From contig JASJOG010000602.1 of NCBI GenBank assembly GCA_030142905.1, positions 29,074 through 93,073 of the forward strand: DNA of 64,000 nt, read 5' to 3'. The DNA comes from Heliopora coerulea (Eukaryota; Cnidaria; Anthozoa; Scleralcyonacea; Helioporidae). The notes below the pieces were generated by a model. The model ran no database searches and was not told where the DNA came from. It worked only from the letters and a program-made list of their open reading frames with translations. This document shows, one piece after another, positions 50,024-61,925 of the stretch (positions within the stretch are counted from its first letter, which is position 1; every line of letters begins with the position of its first letter). The position numbers were made by a program, and so were the translations under genes.

Positions 50024-51712
50024 CAGTATGTCTCAAAAGTGAGTACACCCCTTCTGATTTTTAAGAAAAAGTAACTTTTTTCACAAATAAAACAGACATA
50101 GTAAACAAGATCTTAGATGCAGTAATTTGCAGTCAATTGTGATCTTTTATTTATATTCAAATATTAGAAATATTTACACGCAACGTGTCTGTGGCTAGTT
50201 TTGTAAAATGGTATTGTTTCAAGTGATTACACCCCTGACAAGGTCATCTAAAAAAACGTTTAATTTGGGGCTCTTTCGTCATTCTTAAATTATCACATAA
50301 CGTATATCGTTGCATTTTGATAATAGTGAAACCCTTGATTACTTTCAGAGACTATGATAGCTTTCATAAATTGGTGATTTTATGCATTTTTTTTTGTACT
50401 TCGACCGTTTTGGTCAATGGGTTCAGTCATTGCACCACATGGTAAAGAATTGTCACTTGATCTTAAGAAAACTATTGTTTTAATGCATCAGGACAAGCAG
50501 GGATACATTAAAATAGCTAATACATTAAAACTCAGTAAAAGCACTGTGGCAAAAATTGTACAAAAGTATGAGAAGACTGGTACACTTGTAGCCGTGAATG
50601 GTCGTTCAGGTCGACCAAGAAAATTATCAGTCCGATCAGAGCGTTATGTGGCTACAGTGATCGATCAATATCCAAGGGAGAGTGCTCCCAATCTCGCTAA
50701 CGTTGTCTCTGAGGCTACCGGTATTAGTGTTTCAACTTCAACTGTACGACGTACCCTCCATCAAGTAAACCTACATGGTAGACGACCTCGCAAGAAGCCT
50801 CTTTTAAAGCCGAGACACAAACTAGCCCGTTTACAGTTTGTACAAGAGTACAGCGATAGGCCAATGTCAATTTGGGAGTCTATATTGTGGTCAGATGAGA
50901 TCAAAATAAATCATTTTGGTTCTGATGGTGCGAAAAATATGTGGCGTCACCCTGGGGAAGAATACAGCGAAAAAAACCTGGTACCTACCCTTAAACATAG
51001 TGGTGGCAGCTTGATGGTTTGGGGTTGTACGAGTGCCCAGGGTGTAGGCGAGCTTCATTTTATAGAAAACATCATGAATGCAGACATGTACTGCAAAATT
51101 TTGAATAGAAAAATGATGCCATCCCTGAAACGCCTTGGCCGAGGAAAAATTATTCAACATGATAATGACCTCAAGCATTCCGCTAGAGTCACATCAGCTT
51201 TCTTAAAGAAAAAGAAAGTAAAGGTACTTGATTGGCCAAGCATCTCACCCGATCTAAATCCTATTGAGCACTTTGGAATGTGCTTAAACGTAAAGTTGAA
51301 CAACGCAAGCCCTCAAACATTGCGGAGCTAAGGGACGTTATTACCATAGAGTGGAAAAATATTGAACCAAGCACTTGCACTAATCTAGTCCATTCAATGC
51401 CAAGGCGCCTGACAGCTGTTATTAATAATCAAGGCTCACACACAAAGTATTGAAGGAATATTGACAAAAAAAAGAAGCTTTATACCCTGACCCTTGTAAG
51501 GGGTGTACCCACTTCTGAAATGGAACCATTTAACAAAATTTACCATATATAAGTTGTGTGTAAACATTTCTATTATCTCAATATCAATAAAAGATCACAA
51601 CTGATTGTATGTTACTATATTTAAGACCTTCGTTCTTACTTTTGTTGTATCTGTGAAAAAATTACTTTTTCTTAAAAATTACGAGGGGTGTACTCAATTT
51701 TGAGACATACTG
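50024..51712 (+). mobile_element. Tc1-like transposon with IR/DR ends
   Basis: TA duplications at 50022-50023 and 51713-51714. Inverted ends of roughly 210 bp start CAGTATGTCTCAAAA. Each contains an outer (AGTACACCCCT) and an inner (TACACCCCT) direct repeat, about 185 bp apart: the IR/DR layout of the Sleeping Beauty/Minos type. Confidence 0.92.
50417..51453 (+). pseudogene. Tc1-type transposase with one late frameshift
   Basis: Paired-like helix-turn-helix domains (TIVLMHQDKQGYIKIANTLK, GRSGRPRKLS) are followed by the DDE core: LWSDEIKINHFG (Asp), KIIQHDNDLKHSA (Asp) and SISPDLNPIEHF (third acidic residue, Glu). Just after it, near 51275, one base is missing and the last about 50 codons continue in another frame to 51453. 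Otherwise full-length (about 345 aa). Confidence 0.88.
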
Positions 51713-51714
51713 TA

Positions 51715-53745
51715 TATTTAATCTTATTTAAAACACGGTGGCCTTTCAGGAAGTCTGATTTTCAAAGGGCTGTGTGAATGTTCTATGTACAGACATTAAC
51801 TTAATATATAACATACATATGTTCCCAACTATATATAACTATTTAAAAAATAAAATGAATGAACTATTCACTCTTTGCATAACTGATTTTGAATGTTTTC
51901 AAAGTTATAGTATTTATGTTTCTAACTATATTTTCATCTAACCTATTCCAGCACACAGCTCCTCTATAAGAAAAACTTCTCCTTAGGAAATTAGTTTTTG
52001 GCTTTTTTAATGTAAGATTTGTGTTTTTACTCCATAGGTTATAATACTTGTTATCACAAATGTTGAACAATTGTGTCAAATAGTTTGGTGCTAAACCCTT
52101 AAGCAGTTTGTACATCATCGATTCACGTTTATTCAAAGTATTGATGATGGGAGACCATTTTAAGTTATTAAAGATTTCAACTGACCGGATTTCATATTCA
52201 GGTCCAGTAATGATCCTAGGTGCGCGTTTCTGCAGTTTGAATAGGTTATCTATAATAGAATTGTTGCCATCATGCCATACAGTAGAACAATAATTGAAAT
52301 GGGGTAATACCAGTGCATTATACATGGTAATTAAAGTATGTTGAGGTCCAAATTGTTTGGCTTTTTTTAACAAGCTAATGTTTCTAGATATAGTTTTGCA
52401 TTGCACTTCAATGTGTTTGTCCCATTCCAGCTGTTCATCGATGATTACACCTAACACCTTTTTATTTGATGCTCGTTTAATAGTCTGCTGCCCAATTGTT
52501 AAGACTGGATCATTATCCAAGAATGCTTGTAATCTTTAACGTGATCCAGTAATCATGTACTCAGTCTTTTCTTTATTCGAAGTTAATTTGTTTGACAACA
52601 ACCATTTATGGACGTTTTCACAATCTGAGTTAAGCTTTTCTTCGATTTGAAAAGAATCGCTTCCCTTGCATGAGAAGCTAGTGTCATCGGCGAATGAGAC
52701 TGTATTTGTTTTTTTTAATACAGTTTGGCAAATCATTGATATATAGCAAAAACAGTAGCCGCCCAAGGTTTGACCCTTGCGGTACATTGTAACTTACCGT
52801 CTTCATTCCTGTCACCGCTTCATTTACTTTACAAACTTCCTTATGGTTGTAAATGCATGACTGAAACCGCCAGAGAGCAGTTCCTTGCACACCATACATT
52901 TTAAGTTTGGATATAAGTATGCTGTGGTCAATGGTGTCGAACACGTTTTTTAAATCAAGAAATAAAACACCGTTCACAAGACCATTATCCATATTGACAA
53001 GCCATTGGTTTGTGGATTGAAGAAGTGCATATCATGCACTTCTTCAATCTTCAAAATGAGTGAGCGAAGGCTTGTATTCGTTTTTAACTTTGCGGTACCC
53101 AATTGGAGTATGTTTGTCAGAGACTTTCAAAAATTGGCTTTTCCAAATTTCCCAAGCAAGATTAGGGGCTGAAATTGCATTAATTGAAGTGAAGGCATGC
53201 CTTAGATCATCCTGAAACCTAGTCCTACTGAAATATTTAAATTGTCTAGACTAGAAAAATTTAAACTTTTCTTTAGGAATACTAACTTTCCTACATATGT
53301 AGACCAAATTGTGATCACTGATCCCAAGATCAATAACCCCAGCTTCTATAATTTTGTTGTTGTTAATTTGTGAGAAAATTACATCTATAAGGGTTGCAGA
53401 ATTTAATGTTACTCTAGTAGGACTTTTGATATGTTGCTGGAGCTGGTAAATATCCATGAGATCCTGTATTTTATTTAGTGATATGCTATTTTCGGAATGT
53501 AAGAAATTGCAATTTAGGTCTCTGGTTATTAAAAGCTCTTTTCTGTCGTTGTTGGCTTGTTGTAAAAACAATTCAAAATCATTAAATAGTTCCATTTTAG
53601 TATCCGGTGGACGATACCAGGTAGCAATGAGAAAAGGTTTACTTTTTGGTTTTAAAATCTCGATACAGACTGCCTCAAGATAACTTGGTATCAAATTAAC
53701 GTTACTCTATGTAAATTACAACTCCTCCTCCATTTCTGTCATGAT
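51715..53745 (-). mobile_element. CR1-like non-LTR retrotransposon, internally deleted
   Basis: Leftward: endonuclease piece (53694-53251, with ATWYRPPDTKMELF, LNCNF and DLGISDHNLVY), then an abrupt palindrome (53015-53049). RT pieces follow (FLDLKNVFDTIDHSI, NVPQGSNLGRLLFLLYIND, FADDTSFSC) and a C-terminal frame (52520-51864, with VIIDEQLEWDKHIE, YCSTVWHDG). RT fingers are missing, and several frames are needed. The 3' part reaches almost to the Tc1 element. Confidence 0.8.
53015..53049. repeat. perfect 16-bp palindrome at the deletion point
   Basis: GATTGAAGAAGTGCAT, ATC loop, and its complement, exactly where the endonuclease-RT linker jumps to mid-RT sequence. Confidence 0.85.
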
Positions 53746-53789
53746 CTTTTCAGTTGGCAAATAACGGTAGTTTGTCGACAGGAGATTTG

Positions 53790-54730
53790 TTTGTTGAGTC
53801 ATCCTGGTCCTGGTTCTATTAGATATGTGAAAAATGATTTTAAGAACTTCATATCAAAGACTAGTTATCGAGACTCAGATGGTGAGCTAAGGTGCAAATT
53901 TGATATATATGTGCGACCTAAGCGGAAGCCACTATATATTAATAATGATTGAGGTAGTTTGATGTTTGAGAAGACGTGAGAGCTTGGATATGTTGAGGTA
54001 GATAAACGATCCCCAAGCTCGATACTCAGAAAATGACCTCCGAGCCCGAGACGGGGATCGAACTCGCAACCCTCCAATGAACCGTCTGGGGCTCGCTTGG
54101 GGATCGTTCATTTACCTCAACATATCCAAGCTCTCACGTCTTCTCAAACATCAAACTACCTCAATCATTATTAATATATAGTGGCTTCCGCTTAGGTCGC
54201 ACATATATATCGAATTTGCACCTTCGCTCACCATCTGAGTCTCGGTAGCTCAATGGTTAGAGCGTCTAACTGGTCATCGGAGGGTTGCAGGTTCGATTCC
54301 AGTCTCGGGCTCGGAGGTCATTTTCTGAGTATCGAGCTTGGGGATCGTTCATCTACCTCAATATATCCAAGCTCTCACGTCTTCTCAAACTACCAAAGAC
54401 TAGTTATGGCTTCACGAAAATTGGTTTGAAGTTAATAAACCAGTCCATAGAAACATATATACTGCATTCTTGGTGCTCGAGCTAGATCTAAACAACCCAT
54501 TTTAGGTGATAGAGCTTCATCACTTGAGGTTCAACAGATATTTCGACAGATTTTTGAAGATAGTGTTATTAATTATGATACAAGCACTTGGATTGACAAC
54601 ATGAATAGAAGCATCTCAGTGACAAATGTAGTTTGGAATTGGCTATATCACCATCATTATGGTTAATCGCAAGTAATTTAATTATTTTAGAAACTCAAAT
54701 TATAGGGTACAATAACAAACTAAGGAGTAG
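53790..54730 (+). pseudogene. 536-aa-protein homologue (Polinton-3), split by SINE array
   Basis: Before the SINE: HPGPGSIRYVKNDFKNFISK. After it: YGFTKIGLKLINQSIETY, then in other frames FRQIFEDSVINYDTSTWIDN and AISPSLW-like debris. Same order as residues about 275-400 of the 5941-7551 protein. It begins where the CR1-like element ends and is non-functional. Confidence 0.75.
53869..54393. mobile_element. tRNA-derived SINE array in inverted arrangement
   Basis: CAAAGACTAGTTAT flanks it (53855-53868 and 54394-54407). One SINE lies on the minus strand (from 53869), and an inverted copy of its tail follows (to about 54236, arms of about 150 bp). A third unit starts with a tRNA-like head at 54239-54312 (A box TAGCTCAATGGTTAGAGC, B box GGTTCGATTCC). 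All share the GATCGTTCAT..CTACCTCAA tail. Confidence 0.8.
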
Positions 54731-54739
54731 TATATATTA

Positions 54740-55026
54740 GGGGGGTATAAGCACACTTTTCACCACCCCAAAATATCCTGTACCCCTGCACGGGAAAATC
54801 ACTCCTTTTAAAGCCATTTTTTGATTTTCCGAAAAACAGTTGTCAAAATCTCCAGGGCTCATCTGGTGGATCATACTTATGGACATATCCCCCTATTGTA
54901 TACTACTCTTACCTATTCAGTAAAAAACTCCAAAAAGTGCACCAAGGTACGATCTAAATTTTTGACAAAAACTTTAATGTGCTTAATTTTCATCTTCTAA
55001 ATATCTTTATTTCCAGCAATAAATTT
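54740..55026. other. Polinton-3 spacer
   Basis: No gene recognised; A/T-rich with one C-rich patch (54740-54795). Confidence 0.4.
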
Positions 55027-55251
55027 TTATACAAGTTCAAATGAATATAATGTAGTTGCAACTTTAAGTTCTAATAATGGATAACTGTCACGTTCTGTTT
55101 CCAATCCAATTTCTGCTATAATTTTTTCTGTCATATATAAAATGTTTTTCAATACAAAATCATTATCAATATCATCCTCTTCTTCTAAAAGTTTTAAACA
55201 ATCTTCAATAATTTTTTCTAATATATTATTGTACTTCTCAAGTTGCTCCAT
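55027..55251 (-). CDS. small acidic hypothetical protein (Polinton-3)
   Basis: 74 codons beginning MEQLEKYNNI directly after TATAATATATATGG on the minus strand. Helical, Leu/Glu-rich (EEEDDIDNDFVLKNILYM). It lies beside PolB. No family recognised. Confidence 0.45.
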   Translation of the reverse strand: MEQLEKYNNILEKIIEDCLKLLEEEDDIDNDFVLKNILYMTEKIIAEIGLETERDSYPLLELKVATTLYSFELV

Positions 55252-55307
55252 ATATATTATAAGGAAGATTTAATATTTTTATAATTTCCATTGTGTACAT
55301 TACAATA

Positions 55308-55511
55308 TCAGCTTTTTTTTAAATGGTCACAATAATACTCTGAATACAAATTATTTATGTTGTTGTCTACATATTTTTTTCTTATTGATATAATATCTTT
55401 TAGATTGTGAACAAGTTCACACTTTAGTTTTGTTGGTTTGCCTTTATAACAGCTTAGCTGTTCTCCATTAGATGGAAAGAAGTTATCATGATATTTCTCC
55501 ATTTGTTTCAT
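55308..55511 (-). CDS. hypothetical protein next to PolB (Polinton-3)
   Basis: Starts MKQMEKYHDN near 55511 with a TATATATG-like context. Contains CYKGKPTKLKCELVHNL and IRKKYVDNNINNLYSEYYCD. It may be a separate small gene or a detached PolB tail; I cannot tell. Confidence 0.35.
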   Translation of the reverse strand: MKQMEKYHDNFFPSNGEQLSCYKGKPTKLKCELVHNLKDIISIRKKYVDNNINNLYSEYYCDHLKKS

Positions 55512-57146
55512 ATATACTGTTATATGCATAACTTTTAATACCATCCTCAAGAATATAACGTTTATCATAAAAGCATTACAGTAAGACTTTATTGATCTCA
55601 TAACTGCTTATTTCATGACAGTTACTTCTTATAGTTTTCATCTTATGATGCATTTGTTGTTTAGAAAACAGTGTTTCTTTATAATTAATATGGTTAATAT
55701 CTTTTTTAATAACTGTCTTTTTAATTCCTTTCGCTGTTTTTCCACCCTTATTGTCGTCCTTCAAATAACTGTACATCTTACTTTGAAGACCAATAAACTG
55801 CACAATTGGAACACCTGCTCTCTCATCTTTCATCTTACCGATAACTTTTTTTGTTCTCTTTAAAGTAATATGGTGAATCGGGATAATCACTATTATCAAA
55901 CTGCTTTTCTCTCATGGAGATCTTTATACACATCTTCCGTGGTTATTTCATACATTAAACTGTCAGTATCAGTGAATAACAGCTTAGCATTTTCACCATA
56001 CAATGGTTTTATTATGTTGTAATGGAAATCATACATAAGAGTTTTTGATAGTTCTAATTTGCACATTCCTACATATGCTGGTCTATTTAATGTTAATACT
56101 TCTTTTGCCTTGTGAACAGCTTCAAGGTTCTTATTAAACATCTTACTACTAACATATGTTTGTTTTGACACCCATTCAATAAGTTTCTTTTCATCTGTTA
56201 TTAATCCAACATCCACTCTTTTCCTTAAGTTCTCCATCGTTTTTCCATAAACGGAACTATTCATTAATTTAAAAAAGTCTTTCTCAAAAGCATTTTTAGC
56301 ATTTGTTCTTTTCTGTGTGTTAAAATCGATATATTGTTTTAGCCATTTTGATTGGTTGAATTCCATAGCTCTATGAATTTTCTTCAGTTCCATACCAAAT
56401 GAGAGATATAATTTTAGATTTTCATGATGTACAATGTAATTTTTCTTATCATACAGTGTTGTTACTAATTTACTTACTTGTCCAGAAGAAATGCCTATAT
56501 ATTTGACTAATTCTTTTACAATATGAGGATAATTCTTCTTTACTTATTGTTCTTTTCTCTGGAGCAAACGGATAATCATTATGCAGATCATGCAGTTCTT
56601 CAGGATAATCCAAATCTACTTCTAACAATAGTCCTTTATCAGAATCTTTATGGTAACAGCTAAGGTTAACATCTTCTGGTTCTTTCCATATAAATCCATC
56701 TGTCAGAAGTGATTGACTCATTGCCCATCCATACATATTATTAGCGTCTAAGTACATGATGTATTTATCAGCTTTATTACTATCATACTGACTCTTCATA
56801 TTCTTGTTATTTGCATTACCATATCTATTCGCAATATAAGAAATACCACCTCTCATTCCTTTCTTAACAAATTGATACATAACATCATCCATAAGTTCCA
56901 ATTTAATCCCAGTCATTTTCAACATAGCATCCCATGCAAGTCTAGGAGATGTAAAGTAATGGCATGGATTTAACCTATAATATTCCATACAAGTTTTTCT
57001 AAAGTTCTCAAAAACATCTGCTAACAGAAGGATATCACTCTTCAAATATAAGTCATGATATTCTTTTAAGTTCTGCATATTGAAAGTGGTCCACACATTC
57101 TTGACATGTTTATATGAATCATCTGGGATATGTTCGTCATTTAATC
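55512..57146 (-). pseudogene. protein-primed DNA polymerase B, C-terminal part (Polinton-3)
   Basis: From 57156 leftward: EYHDLYLKSDILLLADVFENF (exonuclease III region), HYFTSPRLAWDAMLKMTG, YIMYLDANNMYGWAMSQ (palm motif A, DxxxLY-type), KNAFEKDFFKLMNSSVYGKT (motif B), LLFTDTDSLMYEI (motif C, DTDS) and FIGLQSKMYSYL near the end. Frames 57156-56470, 56393-55896 and 55899-55576 are separated by shifts. It replicates Polinton DNA when intact; the first codons shown at 57156 belong to the Crypton junction. Confidence 0.88.
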
Positions 57147-59078
57147 CCCTCGCCAACCGTGCGAAGCGCGATGCAAGGGTACTAATCTTGACGTGCGTGG
57201 AGTCCTGTTACACGCGTGGTGATTACTGGGGAGAAAAATTTTCGCTTTGTATATGTATCTTTATATATATATAGATATATATATCCATGGATTCCGGTCA
57301 CGCAAAAATGCCGTGTGCCAGCTCGGGGACTGGTATGTTGTTGAACAAACCGTACTTAGGTACCGTATTGAAGCAAATCGATTTGGTCTCGTTATTTTTT
57401 CCCTTGTATGGATCTCTCACAAGTTGTTTACATTATTTGAACACTGAAGCCAGTAAATGATTTAAGACCGGCAAAGGAAATGGCTTTCTTGGTGCCTGCG
57501 GCTGGTTTTGCCACCTCAGTAACTGGACAATTTATGACTTGACAGTACAGTTCTCAAAGTTAGCTCCTTGGAATATGCATTTGCCAACTGTTCACTTTTT
57601 GCAGCAACGCTTTGTCTTGGTTCTTTCTGATTTATATGAACAAAAGACGTAAAGGAACTCGCTTGCTGTTTGGACATTTGCTAAGCGACTAAGTGTATTA
57701 AAACGACATTCTTCGCTGAAGTTGAATACATGTCGATTAGTATAAATCTTGGGACTTTTCACGTTATGGTAACCACTTACCTGAACTGCACAATCGCAGG
57801 TAAGTCTGAATCGAGTAGCTTTGAAGTACAAGTTTTGCGAACGGAATTGTTTTGAGCAGCTTTGAAAAGTAGCTTCCCGACTTCATTCTTCCCTAAGGGA
57901 GACTTCTTGTACGAAGTATTACCGCCTGGATTTTGCTGGTGTTTATTGGTAAAGTAGAATGAAGATTCTGGTTCATTCATCTCTGTACGACGATTATTTT
58001 TGAACATTTTGCAGTATACTAACCGGACAGCGTTCATGGTCAATTGTTTGAGAAGTGGGATAGAACACTCGTCATCCAGAAGAGTTGTCAAGGCCATGAC
58101 AGTCTTTGGATGCTTTCTCTTTCTCAATCAAGATTTTTTTTGCCATGAAATGTCACCCCATTGAAGACATTAGGATGTATTTTTGGCTCGAAACAAAAAT
58201 ACAAGGTAAACAGCCACCAGGTAACTCGCTGCAAAGCTACTTGTTTTTGGTCACCAAATTATCCTTCGGCAAAACAGTTATCCGCTCCAGTCTTTCTCAC
58301 TTCAAGAGTGATTTGTGCATGATGACCTTCACTGTATTCGATCGGTAATGCTTTTATCAGGATTTTAAAACTTCTCAAAAAAGTTTAAAGCCGTCTTTGT
58401 GTAAATTTACTGTTGAACCCTTTGTGTTGAGGTGCCACTGAATGCTTAGTTGAAAATACGCAAGACTTGAGGTTTATACGCCATTTTTCATTTTTATTGA
58501 TGTTTTGCCTTGGAAAAAGTACGTCTTTTACTTCCCTATTCTCGTTCTTCTTTCTACAAAACTTGTTAAGGTTTGCTTGTCGTATTTTGTTTTATGTTTT
58601 GTATTTTCCGATTTTTGGTCAGTGATAAAACTGCAGAACTCGTTCATGTTTTCTTTGTTTACTTCGTCGATTTCGTAACTCATTTCATCTTCGTCACCAA
58701 AGTCTTGTACTTTCGGATGAATACTTATCACATCAGATCTTAAAGATATTTGTAACCAACTTTGAGGTAATGTATAATTTATCAATTTTTTAAGTCAAAA
58801 AAATGTCAGAAAAATATTCAATCATGAGCTGTCTGTAATGCCGGTATCCGTTTAATAATCTATGAGAATGCTCCACTTTTAAGACGGAAAGTGTGTTTGG
58901 ATTGTTGTTTATTTGCGGTCAAGTTCTGTGTGGTACTTTTTTTATTGCATGTCCTCTTCCAGTTATAATCAGGAGGATTTGTCTTTTTGAGAATTTTGAA
59001 AACTTATCATTGTTACTTGGATTCTCCAGAGATATATTAAAAGGGTGGGCAAGAGGTTGTTGCGTGCACGTATTTCTA
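57147..59078 (-). mobile_element. Crypton-like element copy 2, inserted in PolB
   Basis: It separates the PolB pieces ending at about 59079 and resuming at about 57146. The internal sequence matches copy 1. The outermost about 200 bp (58880-59078) are not seen in copy 1, so either copy 1 is truncated or this part belongs to another insertion. Ends carry no inverted repeat. Confidence 0.7.
57592..58785 (-). pseudogene. Crypton-type tyrosine recombinase, copy 2, decayed
   Basis: N-terminal piece VNKENMNEFCSFITDQKSEN with KHKTKYDKQTL (58785-58528). C-terminal piece LLDDECSIPLLKQLTMN, KKSPLGKNEVGKLL, NSVRKTCTSKLLDSDLPA and, shifted, VQVSGYHNVKSPKIY. The last two correspond to the H-x-x-R and LSGHxNxxSxxxY boxes of tyrosine recombinases (Crypton/KIAA1958 type). 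The His/Arg/Tyr set is partly altered. Inactive. Confidence 0.7.
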
Positions 59079-60816
59079 GTATGCTATAAAATTCTTCTTT
59101 CGCTGGTAACTTTGTTTCTTCAAATCTGCAGAACTATCCATGTAATCATATGGATAAACACCTTTTTGCTTCATAAGTTTCATTTCATCTTCATTAAAAT
59201 CTTTTGAAGTGTATTTAAATGCATCTTCTGGAAGATTACTTACCAGTCCTTCTAAACTACTGGACAAAAATTGGAAACTATCCAAGAATACAAGATGATC
59301 TCCTAACATGAATGACATGATCTTTCGATATTATTTGGTATAATATTTATTTTCCTTTTGAATTTACCAATCTCATGCATTATAAAATGACTATCATATC
59401 CACGTAAATTATGGAATATTACTGGTATTTTCTCTGTCAATTTATAATTTATATTACATTTCTGATGTTCAGAACCTGTGTATTTACCAGTGATATGACA
59501 ATGATCTCTAATTCTAACATCGGTTGGATCATATTTCTTTCAGCAAATATGACATTCATCTGCCTGTTTAAAATTCTCTTCATCTTCTTTTGTCATTTCC
59601 ATTTGTTTGTTAAAATGCTTCTTCATCCAACATTCTTTCTATGAACTTATAAACCGCATTTTCTCCACTATACAATTGTAACGGTTTACTGTACTGGTCA
59701 TCATAACAACATACCACTTTATAAACATAACTGCAATCCTTATGCTTTTGATATGCATCAGTGTACGAGTTATCTGCATTATTTTTAACACCATGGATTT
59801 TCTCCACAATAGCTTCAAAATCCGCATAAATTACAAATGGTACTTGTAATTGTTTATTATAGTGCTTAAATTGCACTTTTTTCCCTTTATTGGGCATATT
59901 TATTGCTTGCTTACCATATATTGTTATACAGTTCTTCTTATGTTTTTCAAGAGTATGTTCACTGCGAAAACATTGCAAACAATACATGCAAAAGTGTTTC
60001 TCTTCTTTGTGTTTTGTTTGACAGTACATGAGTCTGTTAAAATCATAAATCAGTACATAATGGTCTTTTATAGGTAATAAATTCATGGCATCATCATATC
60101 TTTCGTTTGATATATAAATCGGAAATGGTTCACTATTTTCATAACCAAAAACGTTTATATTTATTTTGTTCTGTTGTTCAATTTTACAGTAATCTTTTAC
60201 AGAAACGGGAAATTCCACATTACTGTAATCTAACTGACAAATAAATTTTTTGTCAGTGTTTTTAATTCTTTGATGATTCTTATTTTGTGGATTTAAATAT
60301 ATAATATGATACCATCTAAAACATTCATTATCCTTATTTTGTAAATTAATAAGACTTTTTCTATGATGTAATTCCTTAGGTAATTTCACATATGAACTGC
60401 CTTTTAATGGTTTATATTTAGCAAAATTAATGAAATGTTGATCAACAATTTTAATAGCCCATCCTGAGCCTTCTGATATCCATACATCAATTCTATTAAG
60501 ATTTCTTCATTTGATTTAAGCAAACTTTCCTTAATATTCGTGTTATTTATTATTGTCTTTGGTTTGCTATTAAAATATGCCCTTTTAATTATTTTTAGTT
60601 TTTCAAATGTAACAACTAATGTTTGAATATATTTATAATGTTTTATTTTTTTAACAGCTTAGCTGTCAGCTTAATTATTGCATCCTTAACACCACTAAAT
60701 TGCATTTTTGGATCTTTTGAATTTACAATTTTGACATTATAACTTCAAACAAATCTTTTTAATGCTTGGTAATAATTGCATTCTCATCAACAGTGAAAAA
60801 ATCAATCTCATGATTT
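59079..60816 (-). pseudogene. DNA polymerase B, N-terminal and exonuclease part (Polinton-3)
   Basis: 60389-59610 has a zinc-finger-like HFCMYCLQCFRSEHTLEKHK and Exo I PFVIYADFEAIVEKI. 59600-59320 in other frames shows a DHCHITGKYTG finger and a FHNLRGYDSHF Exo II box. 59318-59076 continues with HLVFLDSFQFLSSSLEGLVS and PEDAFKYTSKDF. Shifts separate all three. Upstream coding continues to the PLE-2 target duplication at 60817-60827. Confidence 0.85.
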
Positions 60817-60913
60817 ACTATTCTATAAAGAATAAAACACAGACCGAAAATTGTCATCTTGTGACTTGATATTCAAGTTGGAACAAGAAACAGACAAGTT
60901 GAAAACGGTAATA

Positions 60914-60942
60914 TTTCGGCTCTATTTCAGAGTCATCATCAG
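60914..60942 (-). ncRNA. hammerhead-ribozyme-like core in PLE-2 left arm
   Basis: Inverse copy of the 63192-63220 motif (CTGATGA..GAAA). Confidence 0.5.
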
Positions 60943-60969
60943 ACCAAGATGTTTATAAAGCTCACTACG

Positions 60970-60970
<1 letters not shown>

Positions 60971-61011
<41 letters not shown>
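60971..61011. repeat. (TA)n microsatellite in PLE-2 left arm
   Basis: About 20 TA units, mirrored at 63119-63163. Confidence 0.97.
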
Positions 61012-61014
<3 letters not shown>

Positions 61015-61253
61015 ATTACAAGGATGATGTCATCGGTTATTAACAACGAAATTAACATAGTCGGATATTAACACATGTGAGATTGACAGCTAGACGAGAG
61101 AAAAGCCAGACAATTGTCGAGTGGCTGAGAGATATGGAAATGTCGGATCAGACGAAAAGTGAAAGTTCTTTGCTGTCCTTTAGGCCACTGTTCATTCTCG
61201 GCTTGTTAAGTTTGATTAAGATAGGTTCGAAATACTGAATTTACAAGAATGAA

Positions 61254-61754
61254 TTATCTTACAGTTATTAAAGATAAAATTATTGAGATATGATTGGGAA
61301 GGCGGAGAGGAGTTGTTAAGATTATCAAAGAGAGAATTGAGGTTAGTGAGATAGTGGGCATGTGGACATCTGAGAAGATGTTGTAAGAGTGTTCCGAAAG
61401 GCGGGTTTTTAGACAGCGCTCTGTTTTGCCAATATATTTGTCATTACAACCAGGACAAGTGATTTCATAAATGACGTTGTTTCGAGAAAGGTCGGGTATT
61501 TTGTCTTTATTGCAAACGAAAAAGGCAGTTTTTTTGGTTTGATAAATGACAACAAAATTAACTTTAACTTTTAAGTTACGCCGTAGTTTTTTAATTAAGT
61601 TTCGAACAAGAAACTCACCTTGTTTACCAAGGTAGGGAAGTCTTAGCCAAATTTTGGGATCATTGTCATCAAAGGGCTTGTTGGAAGAGGTGGTGTTGCC
61701 GAAATGCTTGCCTTTGAGTTTTTTAATGAGCAAGTTTCTAACTTTGGCTGGCAT
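61254..61754 (-). CDS. PLE-2 truncated copy: GIY-YIG C-terminal part
   Basis: 166 codons identical over their length to the end of the plus copy (apart from the first residue): WLRLPYLGKQGEFLVRNL and the GIY-YIG pattern VIYEITCPGCNDKYIGKTER, RLSEHS. Lacks RT. Confidence 0.75.
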   Translation of the reverse strand: MPAKVRNLLIKKLKGKHFGNTTSSNKPFDDNDPKIWLRLPYLGKQGEFLVRNLIKKLRRNLKVKVNFVVIYQTKKTAFFVCNKDKIPDLSRNNVIYEITCPGCNDKYIGKTERCLKTRLSEHSYNIFSDVHMPTISLTSILSLIILTTPLRLPNHISIILSLITVR

Positions 61755-61925
61755 ACAGTTTTTTTCCTCTGAAAAAAACTGTAAACATAATTTTAAAGCG
61801 TATTTTTGCCGAAAACCAAATACAAACTACTCTTACCAAACGCACCTTAAAAGAAACTAATTTTGGGCTCTTGCGCTAAAACCACTTTTTCCTTCAATAA
61901 ATAACTATACGAACAAGTTGAAGGC

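Noticed and set aside
54239..54312. Apparent tRNA gene (GGT anticodon-like loop).
   Set aside because: Mispaired anticodon stem, pyrimidine at position 37, poor acceptor stem, and repetition within the SINE array: it is a SINE head.
57247..57447. Rightward small frame and the matching 49505-49687 frame.
   Set aside because: Both fall in the untranslated 3' part of the Crypton copies and are in opposite sense to the recombinase.
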